NCBI GenBank assembly: GCA_963804825.1 | Contig: CAWDRV010000003.1 | Span: 248,001 to 312,000, forward strand | Origin: JBKQVT01 sp963804825 | GTDB lineage: Bacteria > Planctomycetota > Planctomycetia > Pirellulales > Thermoguttaceae | DNA length: 64,000 nt | Direction: 5' to 3' | In this document: piece after piece, positions 44,260-53,298 of the stretch | How the letters are laid out: each line of letters begins with the position of its first letter | How positions within the stretch are numbered: position 1 is the stretch's first letter | Made by a program: the position numbers and the translations under genes | The notes under the pieces: model-generated | The model's database searches: none | What the model saw: only the letters and a program-made list of their open reading frames with translations | Told to the model about the DNA's origin: nothing

Positions 44260-45724
44260 ATGAGAAAGTCCTGCATGGCACGAATGCTGGGCGTCCTGCC
44301 GTGTGGTTTGGCGTCGGCCCTCTTGGTGATTTTCACGGTGGCTGCCGCGCGGGCCGAGACCGTGGAAATCAACCCCGTCTCCAAGGCCGGCGGCCTCACT
44401 AATTATGCGGAGGAACAAGTCAGCCTCAGTCCGACCAGCAAGGCGTCCGACATCGTTTTCGACTCCGGGGGCGGCGGGATCGTGCCGGCGAGTCCGCCAT
44501 CGTCGTTCGACCTCAGAAACGTGGGCGGCGTCAACTACGTGACCAGCGTTAAGGACCAGGGGAATTGCGGCAGTTGCTGGGCGTTCGCCACCTTCGGCGC
44601 CATGGAGAGCGACTACCTCATGTCCGGCGGCCCCAGTTGCGACTTCTCGGAAAACAACCTCAAGAACCGCGCCTGGCTTCGACCTTGGCCCCTGCGACGG
44701 CGGGGACCAGTGGATGTCGATCGCCTACATGGCCCGGCTGTCGGGGCCGGGGGCCGAGTCGGACGATCCCTATCACGATTATGACGATCGCGCCACCGCC
44801 CCCACGACGATTCCTCGCCAGGCGTTCCTGACGAATGCGAACGTGTTCGCCACGACCGCCGCCATGAAGAGCGCCCTGATGAGCACCGGCGCCTTGTATA
44901 CGAGCATGGAGTGGGTCGACAGTTCCTACCGGTCCAGCGATCAGACGTATTACTACAACGGCGCCTCCAGCGGCAATCACGCCGTGACCATCGTCGGCTG
45001 GGACGACACCAAGGTGACCGCCGGCGGCACCGGCGCATGGCTAATCAAGAACAGTTGGGGGACCAGTTGGGGCAACCAGGGCTACTTCTGGCTCTCCTAC
45101 CAAGACGCGCAAGGCGGCAAGATGGGGGTGAGCTTCGAGGCCGCCCCCGCCAATACCGTCAACGGCGTCCTCTACCACGATCCCGACGGCGACGTGACCG
45201 AAGTCAATACGCCCTACTCGTTGAATGCCTACCGGAACGGCGCCGTCGCGCAGTTGCTGAAGTCCCTGGGTTTCTACACGCAAGCCGACGGGGCCTCGTA
45301 CGATGTCCGCGTCTACGGAACTTTCAACGGCGGCGTGCCTTCCAACCTGTTGGGAGAAACCACCGGCACCATCGCCTACACCGGATTTCACGTCGTCGAT
45401 TTGTCCTCGACGCTGTTGCTCAATCCCAACGCCGCGTTCTACGTCGAACTCTCCCTCACCAACGGCGGCGATTACCCGCAGGCGATCGACTATGCGGACT
45501 CCGGCTATACCTCGGCGAAGACGGCCAGCCTGGGCGAAAGCTACTATAGCTTCGACGGCGTGAGCTGGACCGATCTGGCCAGTTGGGACAACACGGCCGA
45601 CTTCTCCGTCAGCGCCTACCTGGTCAACGTGCCCGAGCCGGGCACGTTCGCCCTCCTGGCGGCGGCCCTTCTTGCCGGAGTCGCCGGAGTTGTCGTTCGA
45701 AGGCGAAGGCCGCGCCGCTTTTGA
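44260..45724 (+). CDS. Secreted papain-family (C1A) cysteine protease with PEP-CTERM anchor (one frameshift)
   Basis: About 487 residues. Signal peptide (MLGVLPCGLASALLVIFTVA AARA). Peptidase C1 core: SFDLRNVGGVNYVTSVKDQG NCGSCWAFATFGAME (catalytic Cys after GS), His in GNHAVTIVGWDD, Asn in WLIKNSWGTSWGNQGYFWLS. A lectin-like beta domain follows (LLKSLGFYTQADGASYDVRV YGTF). C-terminus: VPEPGTFALLAAALLAGVAG plus RRRRPRR, a PEP-CTERM exosortase sorting signal. One extra C near 44672 breaks the frame (AGFDLGPCDGGDQWMSIAYM when repaired). Confidence 0.9.
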
Positions 45725-45775
45725 TCGGCCGCGCCGCCTCTTCCGGGGGCGGTCCGGGGGCGGTAGAATTCGCCC

Positions 45776-46624
45776 ATGACCGACCGCGCGACCCCCGGCG
45801 CCTCCTGGTACGACCATCCCGCCTATTACGACCTCGCGTTCCGCTCGGAAACGACGCCCGAGGCCGACTTCATCGAAGCGGCGTGCCGCAAATACTGCCG
45901 GTTGCCGGTGCGAAGGCTGCTGGAGCCGGCGTGCGGCAGCGGCCGGCTGGTCGCGGAATTGGCCGCCCGGGGATATGAACTCAGCGGCTTCGACCTCAGC
46001 CGGCCGGCGCTTGCGTATCTGCGTCGCCGGTTGGCTCGGCGCGGCCTGCGGGCCACGATTTTTCCGGCCGACATGGCCGACTTCTCCTTGCCCCGGCCGG
46101 TCGATGCGGCCTACAACACTTTCGACAGTTTCCGCCACTTGCTCGACCCGTGGCAAGCCCGGCGGCATTTGGAGTGCGTGGCCGCCCATCTTCGCCCGGG
46201 CGGAATCTACATCCTCGGTTTTCACCTCTTGCCGCCCGACGCCGCCCGTGAGTGCATCGAGCGTTGGACGGCCCGGCGCGGACGGACGCGCGTGACGGTC
46301 ACGCTCCGCGTGGTCTCGACCGACCGTCGGCGCCGCATCGAAAGGGTGCGGATCTGCGTGTTGGTCCGCCGGGGAAGCAAGCCATTGCGGCTGCGCGACG
46401 AATTCCCCTTGCGGATGTACACCGCCGCCCAGTTCCGGCGGCTGCTGGCCGGCGTGCCGTGCCTGGAATTGTGCGATGTCTACGATTTCTGGTATGAAAT
46501 CGACCACCCCTTGCGACTCAGCGACGAGCTTTCCGACACGGTGTTTGTGTTAAGGCGGAAGGCGGAAGGCGGAAGGGGGAAAGATGAAATCGGCCTGTCC
46601 GCACGCTTGCGGTTTCGCAGGTAG
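45776..46624 (+). CDS. Class I SAM-dependent methyltransferase
   Basis: 282 residues. SWYDHPAYYDLAF, AdoMet motif I RRLLEPACGSGRLVAELAAR GYELSGFDLS, then DAAYNTFDSFRHLL, HLECVAAHLRPGGIYILGFH, and RLLAGVPCLELCDVYDFWYE. Substrate unknown. The last ~22 residues (RRKAEGGRGKDEIGLSARLR FRR) are translated from the GGAAGGCG microsatellite and the TGCGAAACCGCAAGCG-type motif (46552-46618), so the native C-terminus is probably near LSDTVFVLRR. Confidence 0.85.
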   Translation: MTDRATPGASWYDHPAYYDLAFRSETTPEADFIEAACRKYCRLPVRRLLEPACGSGRLVAELAARGYELSGFDLSRPALAYLRRRLARRGLRATIFPADMADFSLPRPVDAAYNTFDSFRHLLDPWQARRHLECVAAHLRPGGIYILGFHLLPPDAARECIERWTARRGRTRVTVTLRVVSTDRRRRIERVRICVLVRRGSKPLRLRDEFPLRMYTAAQFRRLLAGVPCLELCDVYDFWYEIDHPLRLSDELSDTVFVLRRKAEGGRGKDEIGLSARLRFRR

Positions 46625-46718
46625 CCGCCCCCCCTGGCGCCTTTTTCCGTGAACTTTTCCATCTTGCGTGATTTTCACAACTTCGCTAATCTAGCCACGG
46701 ATTGGAGGGCGCCAGGCG

Positions 46719-47838
46719 ATGAACATTATGGAGATTATTTCCGGTACGCGAGTCAACGGCGCGATCCTTCATTGCCTCCTGCTCAGCCGCGAGTTGGCCC
46801 GTCGCGGGAATCGCATCACGTTGGTCTGCCGGCCGGGGTCATGGATCGGGGAGCGGGCGGCCGAAGACGGGATCGAGGTGGTCCGCTCCGACTTGCACCG
46901 CTGGCCGGTCGACGAGTTGCGACGGCTCGCCGGGATCGTCCGCCAGCGCAAGATCGACGTGATCCATACCCACACGAGCCGCTCGAATTTCTTCGGCGTC
47001 TTGCTGCGTTGGTTCAGCGGCGCGCCGAGCGTGGCCACGGCCCATAGCCGCCATCTCCAATTGCACTGGATGTTCAACGACCGGGTGATCGCGGTTTCCG
47101 AGGCGACGCGGCACTACCATCGGGCGCATAATTTCGTTCGCGCCAGCCGCATCGAGACGATCCACAATTTCATCGACTACCCACGGCTGCTTGCGGTGCC
47201 ATCCGACGCCCGACAGCGCATCCGCCGGTCGTTGGCCATCGGCGCGGACGCGCCGCTGCTGGGCATCATCGGCCACGTCATTCCGCGCAAAGGGTTGATC
47301 TATCTGGTCCGCGCGCTGCCGAGGATCGTGGCGGCCGTGCCGGAGGTCCGTCTGCTGGTCGTGGGCGGCCAGGAAGAAAGCAAGTACGCGGCCGGCGCGG
47401 AAGGCGGCCGAACAATGCGGCGTGGCCGGCTCGATCACCTGGACCGGCCATCGCAACGACGTTGACGAAATCCTGGCCGCATTGGACCTTTACGTGCTTC
47501 CGTCGTTGGAAGAGAGCCTGCCGCTGTCGGTCCTGGAGGCGATGGCGTCGGGCCTGGCGGTGGTGGCTTCCGCCGTGGGCGGCATTCCCGAGTGCGTCAC
47601 GTCCGGCGAGACCGGCCTGCTGGTGCCGCCGGCGCGGAGCGATCGGCTGGCCGCCGCGATCGTCGAGTTGCTCGGCGATCCGGCCCGGCGCCGGCGTTTC
47701 GGCGACGCGGGGCGCCGCCGCATGCAGGAGCAATTTACCGCCGAGAGCCAAGCCCCCAGCATCGAGGCGGCCTTTGCCCGCGTGATCCGCGGCCGCGACG
47801 CCTCGGACGATTCCACGGCAATGATTCCACGGCAATGA
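46719..47838 (+). CDS. Family 4 glycosyltransferase (one frameshift)
   Basis: About 373 residues, ATG at 46719 with TTGGAGGGCGCC upstream. N-terminal donor side: MEIISGTRVNGAILHCLLLS RELARRGNRITLVCRPG, DVIHTHTSRSNFFGVLL. C-terminal GT-B half: LLGIIGHVIPRKGLIYLVRA, GHRNDVDEILAALDLYVLPS LEESLPLSVLEAMASGLAVV and GIPECVTSGETGLLVPP. One extra G near 47403. Acts in surface glycan or lipopolysaccharide-like polymer synthesis with the GT9 gene downstream. 3' end has a 14-bp duplication (ATTCCACGGCAATG). Confidence 0.88.
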
Positions 47839-47889
47839 TTCCACAGTGACGACAAGCCTTCCCCTCACGGTCTGCCGGATGCAACCCTG

Positions 47890-48947
47890 ATGACACCGCA
47901 ATCCTCCAAGGAATCGAGCGATCCCCGCATCCTGATCGTTTGCCTCAGCGCGATTGGCGACGTGATCCACGCGATGCCGATGGCCAGTGCGTTGCGGGAG
48001 CGGTTTCCGCGGGCCTATTTGGGTTGGGTCGTGGAAGAGCGGGCGGTGGAACTGCTCCAAGGGCATGAGGCGCTGGACGAGGTGATCGTGCTGCCGCGGG
48101 GATGGCTGCGGCGTCCGCGCCTGGTATGGCAGTTGCGTCGCCGGCTGCGGGCCGCCCGATTCGACCTCGTCCTGGAGGCTCAAGGACTGACCAAGTCGGC
48201 CGTCGCCGCATGGCTTTCCGGCGCCAAGCGGAGAATCGGCTTCGCCGGCCGATGGGGGCGGGAACTCAGTCCCTGGCTCAACACCGAACTGGTCGATGCC
48301 TCGGACCGGCACGCCGTCCTGCGCGACCTCGCCCTGCTGGAACGCTTAGGCATCCCAGCGCCGGCGGTCCGATTCCAGGTCCCCAGCGCCCGGCCGATCG
48401 CGAGGCCGCCGAGGCCGTGCTGCGGCAGTTGGGGCTGGGCGACGGGTTCGCCATCATCAACGTCGGGGCCAGTTGGCCGTCGAAACTCTGGCCGGCCGAG
48501 CGATTTGCCGCCGTGGCCACCCACCTGGGCGAGCGCTGGACGCTGCCCAGCCTCGTCGTGTGGGGAAATGACCAAGAGCGTCGGCGGGCCGAGCAAGTCG
48601 TCGCCGGCTCCGAACGCCACGCCCGCCTGGCCCCCAAGATGACGCTTTCGCAACTGGCCGCACTGGCGCGGCGGGCAAGACTGTTTCTCGGTTCCGACAC
48701 CGGTCCGCTGCACCTGGCGGCCGCGGTCGGCACGCCTTGCGTCGGCCTCTATGGTCCTTGGCCCGCCGAGAAACACGGCCCCTATGGTCCGGGGCACGTC
48801 GTGGTGCAAAAGATGCGCATGGAAGGCTCGACGCGGCAGCGACGCCGCGCGCCGCCCATCTACATGGAAGCCATCAGCGTGGCCGACGTTTGCGACGCCT
48901 GTCGGGAAATCCTTGCCCGTTCACCCCTCGCTCAAATCGTCTCATGA
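47890..48947 (+). CDS. Family 9 glycosyltransferase (heptosyltransferase-like, one frameshift)
   Basis: About 352 residues. ILIVCLSAIGDVIHAMPMAS ALRERFP, DEVIVLPRGW, FDLVLEAQGLTKSAVAAWLS GAKRRIGF, then after a shift near 48395: FAIINVGASWPSKLWPAERF, LSQLAALARRARLFLGSDTG PLHLAAAVGTPCVGLYGPWP. Typical ADP-heptose:LPS transferase family. The stop overlaps the next gene's start (ATGA at 48944-48947). Confidence 0.9.
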
Positions 48948-49795
48948 CGCTGCCGCTCTGCAACAAGATGAAATGCCGTCGCGGCTGGGTTTGTCTTGCG
49001 GCCGTTGCGTTGCTTGGCGGCTTGACGTGGCATGCCTCGCGGCCCGTCGCGATTGGCCCGGCCGACGGCGTCGCGCTCGAAGGCGGCCGCAGCGGAGGCG
49101 GCCGGCCGCTTGCGCTTGAATCGCGGAAGACCTTCCGCGTCGGCACGTTCAACATCCACGGCTGCACGGGCGAGGACGGCCGCCGCGACGTGGACCGCGT
49201 GGCGGAGTGCCTCAAGGGCCTCGATTTCGTCGCCCTCCAGGAAGTCCACGGCCCGCGACCCTGGCAGCGGCTCGACCAGGCGGGCGAGTTGGGCCAGCGT
49301 CTCGGGTTGGCGTGGCTGTTCGCCCCCAACACGCGCGACTGGCATTGCCTGGACTCGGGCAACGGCCTGCTCAGCGGGCTGCCGGTCGAGTTCTGGCAGC
49401 GGATTCCCCTGGCCAACTACGGCGGCCGCGGCTTCCGCAACGCCGTGCTGGTCGGCCTGAAGCACCAGGACCGCAGCATCCGCGTGCTCTTGACCCATGT
49501 TTCGCGCAGCAACGAGAAAGAGCGCAACGAACAGCTTCGCACCGTGATTTCGCTCTACCTCGCCTTGAGCGAACCGGCCATCCTGCTGGGCGACTTGAAC
49601 TCGGACGCCGGCGATCCGCAAATCCGCCGGCTGTTGGCCACGCCGGGAGTGACCGACGCGGTGGGAAAGGCCCTCGGCCCGCGGGACATGAGGCGCGTCG
49701 ATTGGATCCTTACGCGGGGACTGCGTTGCGTGGATGCGGGCATCTGCGACAGCATCGCCTCGGACCACAAGGCCGTTTGGGCGGAACTTGAATGA
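48944..49795 (+). CDS. Endonuclease/exonuclease/phosphatase family protein
   Basis: 283 residues. N-terminal membrane/signal segment (GWVCLAAVALLGGLTW). EEP fold: FRVGTFNIHGCTGEDG, LDFVALQEVHGPRPWQRLDQ, LDSGNGLLSGLPVEFW, VLLTHVSRSNEKERNEQL, AILLGDLNSDAGDPQI, MRRVDWILTRGLRCVDAGIC and SIASDHKAVWAELE (catalytic SDH). Likely an extracytoplasmic phosphodiesterase; substrate unknown. Coupled by ATGA overlaps to the GT9 gene before and the radical SAM gene after. Confidence 0.88.
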   Translation: MTLPLCNKMKCRRGWVCLAAVALLGGLTWHASRPVAIGPADGVALEGGRSGGGRPLALESRKTFRVGTFNIHGCTGEDGRRDVDRVAECLKGLDFVALQEVHGPRPWQRLDQAGELGQRLGLAWLFAPNTRDWHCLDSGNGLLSGLPVEFWQRIPLANYGGRGFRNAVLVGLKHQDRSIRVLLTHVSRSNEKERNEQLRTVISLYLALSEPAILLGDLNSDAGDPQIRRLLATPGVTDAVGKALGPRDMRRVDWILTRGLRCVDAGICDSIASDHKAVWAELE

Positions 49796-50715
49796 AAACT
49801 CGCACCGACCGCCATTCGCCGACGATGGCCGCCCTGGGGAAGCTTTCCTCGAAAGCGGTGTGCCGGCTGATCGGCGGCGCGATGGACCTGGCCGCGGGCC
49901 GGTTGCCGCCGCTGGTGCGGATCGAGACGACCAACGCCTGCAACGCGAAATGCCCCATTTGCCGGCACTGCGAGATGCGGCGGCCCATCCAGCAGATGGA
50001 CCAGTCGCTGTTCGAGCGGATTGTGGACGAGTGCGTCGCTTGGGGATGCCGCGAGATGCACCTGCACAATTTCGGCGAGCCGCTGCTGGACAATCGCCTG
50101 GAAGACCGCGTCCGCCACGCGAAACAAAAGGGCGTCGCCACGGTGAAGATTTTCTCGAACGGCTCGCTCCTCAATGAGCCGCACGCCCGCGGATTGATCG
50201 ACGCCGGCCTGGATGAAATCAAGATCAGCATCGACGGCGCCAGCAAGGAGGAATTCGAGCGGATCCGCTTCCCCTTGAAATTCGACGTCGTGATGGAGAA
50301 CGTCCAGCGGTTGGTCGAGCTGCGCGACCGGGCGGGCTCGCGCCTGAAGATCTTCCTCGCTTGTTGCAGCACCTCCGACAAGCGAGGCACGCGGCAGATG
50401 CTGCCCAGCCAGTTCGACGGCCTGGTGTTCGGCAAGCTCCACAACTGGACCGGGCCCGACGCGGACACGGGACAAGGCGGAATCCGCAAGCCCTGCGCGC
50501 GGCTCTGGCGGACGCTGACGGTCCTGGCCAACGGCGACGTGGCCCTGTGCTGCCTCGATTACGACGGCCAGCACCTGTTGGGCCATATCGACGCCGACAC
50601 GTCGTTGGGCGATGTCTGGCGGGGTCCGGCCTATCAAGAGATCCGGCGACGGCACAAGGACGCCCGGCAGCGCGAGATCGCCCTGTGCAGGGAGTGTGCC
50701 AAGTCGTTCTTGTAG
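49792..50715 (+). CDS. Radical SAM protein with SPASM-like C-terminus
   Basis: 307 residues. Cluster motif ETTNACNAKCPICRHCEMRR (CxxxCxxC). MHLHNFGEPLLDNRLEDRV, EIKISIDGASKEEFERIR, and a C-terminal auxiliary-cluster region CARLWRTLTVLANGDVALCC, GDVWRGPAYQEIRRRHKDAR, CRECAKSFL. Related to surface-polymer modification radical SAM enzymes in glycan clusters. Last gene of the GT4-GT9-EEP-radical SAM unit. Confidence 0.88.
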   Translation: MKTRTDRHSPTMAALGKLSSKAVCRLIGGAMDLAAGRLPPLVRIETTNACNAKCPICRHCEMRRPIQQMDQSLFERIVDECVAWGCREMHLHNFGEPLLDNRLEDRVRHAKQKGVATVKIFSNGSLLNEPHARGLIDAGLDEIKISIDGASKEEFERIRFPLKFDVVMENVQRLVELRDRAGSRLKIFLACCSTSDKRGTRQMLPSQFDGLVFGKLHNWTGPDADTGQGGIRKPCARLWRTLTVLANGDVALCCLDYDGQHLLGHIDADTSLGDVWRGPAYQEIRRRHKDARQREIALCRECAKSFL

Positions 50716-50787
50716 GCCGATGGAAGGGTCCCCACGCACCAAGAACCGGCATTTTCCAAAACGGCCGTCGCGGCGTACAATAGGAAG

Positions 50788-51786
50788 ATGAAGACTCCTC
50801 CCAAGGTCAAGCCGACGGGCCGCTTCTCCGGGCAAACGCTGTTTCTGGCGGCGGTCATCCTGCTGTGCGCGGCCGTGCTCGGCGTCATCGCGATCGGCCA
50901 TCTCCGCGGCGACCGCAATCCCATCGACGGCCAGCGGGCGTATGACTACCTGAAACAACTCTGTGCGCTGGGACCGCGCCGGAGCGGATCGCCCGCTATG
51001 ACGGCCCAACAGAAACTGCTGATCGAGCACTTCGAGAAACTCGGCGGGAAGGTCGAGTTGCAACGTTTCAGCGCGCCCGATCCGCGCGACGGCTCGCCGG
51101 TGCCCATGACCAACATCATCGTCCGCTGGAATCCCCAATACGGAGACCGGATTCTGCTCTGCGGGCATTACGACACGCTGCCCTTCCCGCTGCGCGACAC
51201 GGTCGATCGCCGGGGCGTCTTCGTCGGCGCCAACGACAACGGCAGCGGGATCGCCATCCTCATGGAACTGGCCCACCACATGGCGGCGATGCGGCTGCCC
51301 TTCGGCGTCGATTTCGTCCTCTTCGACGCCGAGGAATATATCTTCAGCGAGGAGGACCGCTTCTTCTTGGGCTCGGAATACTTCGCCCGGCAGTATGCCG
51401 CAGGTCATCCGGACTATCGCTATCGTTACGCCGTCTTGTTGGACATGGTGGGCGCCGCCGACTTGCGGATTTACCAGGAGAAGCACAGCGTCTCGTGGGA
51501 CGACACCCGGCCGCTGGTCGATCAGATTTGGGCGACGGCGGCCCGGCTGGGCGTCGGCGAATTCATCGCCTTGCCGAAATACGACGTTCGCGACGATCAC
51601 GTGCCGCTGCACCGGATTGCGGGCATTCCGGCCTGCGATGTCATTGATTTCGACTATCCCCCTTGGCACACGCAAGGCGACACGCCCGACAAATGCTCGG
51701 CGTCGAGTCTGGCCAAGGTCGGTTGGGTGATGTACGAATGGCTCAAGGGGCTTGAACAAGAGCCAAGGATGAAGGATAAAGGATGA
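50788..51786 (+). CDS. M28 family peptidase / glutaminyl-peptide cyclotransferase-like
   Basis: 332 residues. One N-terminal membrane helix (LFLAAVILLCAAVLGVIAIG). Zinc site residues in LCGHYDTLPF, VGANDNGSGIAILMELA, LFDAEEYIFSEEDRFFLGSE Y, LLDMVGAADLRIYQEKHS and FDYPPWHTQGDTPDKC. The DNGSG..EEY..W arrangement fits QPCT-type cyclases, which form pyroglutamate, as well as aminopeptidases. The last residues (EPRMKDKG) come from an AAGGATGAAGGATAAAGGAT GA repeat. Confidence 0.87.
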   Translation: MKTPPKVKPTGRFSGQTLFLAAVILLCAAVLGVIAIGHLRGDRNPIDGQRAYDYLKQLCALGPRRSGSPAMTAQQKLLIEHFEKLGGKVELQRFSAPDPRDGSPVPMTNIIVRWNPQYGDRILLCGHYDTLPFPLRDTVDRRGVFVGANDNGSGIAILMELAHHMAAMRLPFGVDFVLFDAEEYIFSEEDRFFLGSEYFARQYAAGHPDYRYRYAVLLDMVGAADLRIYQEKHSVSWDDTRPLVDQIWATAARLGVGEFIALPKYDVRDDHVPLHRIAGIPACDVIDFDYPPWHTQGDTPDKCSASSLAKVGWVMYEWLKGLEQEPRMKDKG

Positions 51787-51851
51787 AAGATGAGCGAGTG
51801 TCGCCATCCAGACGGGTGTTCCTTCATCCTTGATCCATGATCGTTTATCCT

Positions 51852-51905
51852 TCCGATCCGGAGGCTAACGCCCCCGGCTCACTTGATCCTTCATCCTTTT
51901 TTCTC
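51852..51905. repeat. CCGGAGGCTAACGCCCCCGGCTCAC palindrome
   Basis: Minus-strand copy of the GAGCCGGnGGCGTTAGCCTC CGG family (51857-51881), followed by a TGATCCTTCATCC tract. Confidence 0.7.
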
Positions 51906-52400
51906 ATGTCGCTCTGGTCTTCCTTTCTGGTTTCCGGGTTGTTGCTGTTGTGTGCGGCGGGGCTGATGGTTTGGCACGCGAGGAGTTGGCGTGCGGCCCG
52001 GCGCGAGCCGCTCGACCCGCGCGAACTCGACTTCCACCGCCGACAGTTCCACCGCCGTATGCAGACCAGCGCCGCGCTTGGGCTGCTGGCGGTCGCGATT
52101 TTGGTGGGCGAGTGGTTGGTTCCCCTGCTTCACTCGGAGGTGTTTTTTGCCCTGTTTGTCATCGGCCTGTTAGGCGTCTTGCTGTGGATCGGCCTGATGG
52201 CTGTCACCGACATGATGGCCACGAGGTTCCATTTCAGCCGGCTGCACCAGGATTACCTCGTCGAGCAGGCCAAGCTCCGGTCCGAATTGCGGCGGATCGA
52301 GGGAAAGGTGGAAGGCGGAAACGGGAAGGCGGAGGGCGGAAGGCGGAAGGCGGAAGGCAGCAATGGGGAAGGCGAAAGGCAGGGGAAAACTAAGGACTAA
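51906..52400 (+). CDS. Small membrane protein with three predicted helices
   Basis: 164 residues, ATG at 51906 without a clear ribosome binding site. Helices: FLVSGLLLLCAAGLMVWHA, TSAALGLLAVAILVGEWLV and VFFALFVIGLLGVLLWIGLM. Then LHQDYLVEQAKLRSELRRIE. The last ~35 residues (EGKVEGGNGKAEGGRRKAEG) are translated GGAAGGCGGAAG microsatellite. Family not recognised. Confidence 0.65.
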   Translation: MSLWSSFLVSGLLLLCAAGLMVWHARSWRAARREPLDPRELDFHRRQFHRRMQTSAALGLLAVAILVGEWLVPLLHSEVFFALFVIGLLGVLLWIGLMAVTDMMATRFHFSRLHQDYLVEQAKLRSELRRIEGKVEGGNGKAEGGRRKAEGSNGEGERQGKTKD

Positions 52401-52505
52401 GGACTAAGGTCTAAGAACTTAGAGCTTTAGTGCTTAGAAGCCAGCTTCGTCGTCCTCTTTCTTTCTCCTTCCCCCTTCCGCCCTCCGCCTTCCCCCTTTA
52501 TAATA
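52389..52505. repeat. CTAAGG/CTTAGA tract plus CCTTCCGCC microsatellite
   Basis: CTAAGGACTAAGGACTAAGG TCTAAGAACTTAGAGC, then CCTTCCCCCTTCCGCCCTCC GCC. Same repeat family as 36070 and 53200. Confidence 0.75.
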
Positions 52506-52529
52506 GCCGCTTGCCGCGGAGTTTGCTCG

Positions 52530-53198
52530 ATGGACCTGGACCTGTTTCGTTTGTGCGTGGCGTTGGGGCCGGTCGCCATTTACCTGGTGATGATCGGCGC
52601 GATGAACTTGTCGCGGCGGTCGCTGGTGGTGACCGGCACGCGGGATGCCGCGGCGTTGGGGTTGGCGGTTTCCGGCCTGCTCATCGTGGGTCCCCTGGAG
52701 TTGTTTTTCCCCGAGGTTGCCATGGCCCGGCTGGGTCCGACGGGCGGGATGGTGTTGCTGGTGTTCTACGTTTCGTTTTACGGGCTGTTGCTGGTGTTGG
52801 TGCTGTTGATGTTGCGGCCGCGGCTGATCGTTTACAACATTTCGGCCGACCAGTTGCGCTCGATTTTGGCCGAGACGGTTGCGCGGCTCGACACGGCCGC
52901 CCGCTGGGCCGGCGACAGCCTGGCGCTGCCCACGCTCGGCGTGCAATTGCACCTGGACACTCAGACCGCGGCGCGGAACGTGGCCCTGGTCTCTTCGGGA
53001 TCGCAACAAGACTATGGCGGCTGGCGGCGGCTGGAGCGGGCGCTGGCGACGGCCCTGGCCCAGGCCCCGGTGAAGCGGAACCTGCTGGGCTGGCCCCTCT
53101 TGCTCACGGGCGCGGGCCTGCTGGCGGCGCTGGCGGCGGTCATCGCCTGCAATCCCCAGGCCATCGCCCGCTCCCTGTTCGACATGCTGCAGATGTAA
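52530..53198 (+). CDS. Membrane protein of unknown function
   Basis: 222 residues. Four hydrophobic helices: LCVALGPVAIYLVMIGAMNL, ALGLAVSGLLIVGPLEL, GMVLLVFYVSFYGLLLVLVL LML at the N-terminal half and LLGWPLLLTGAGLLAALAAV IA near the C-terminus. Between them a soluble stretch IVYNISADQLRSILAETVAR LDTAARW. Seen in planctomycetes as a hypothetical protein; no motif that assigns a role. Confidence 0.65.
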   Translation: MDLDLFRLCVALGPVAIYLVMIGAMNLSRRSLVVTGTRDAAALGLAVSGLLIVGPLELFFPEVAMARLGPTGGMVLLVFYVSFYGLLLVLVLLMLRPRLIVYNISADQLRSILAETVARLDTAARWAGDSLALPTLGVQLHLDTQTAARNVALVSSGSQQDYGGWRRLERALATALAQAPVKRNLLGWPLLLTGAGLLAALAAVIACNPQAIARSLFDMLQM

Positions 53199-53199
53199 G

Positions 53200-53298
53200 A
53201 GCTTAGAGCTTAGACCTTAGACCTTAGAGCTTAGAACTTAGGGCTTAGAATTCGGGACTTATGCTAAGAACTAAGCACTAAGATCTAAGAACTAAGCA
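53200..53298. repeat. TTAGA/CTTAGA degenerate tandem repeats
   Basis: About twelve copies of AGAGCTTAG/AGACCTTAG/ACTAAGCACTAAGATC fill the space between two convergent genes. Confidence 0.8.
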
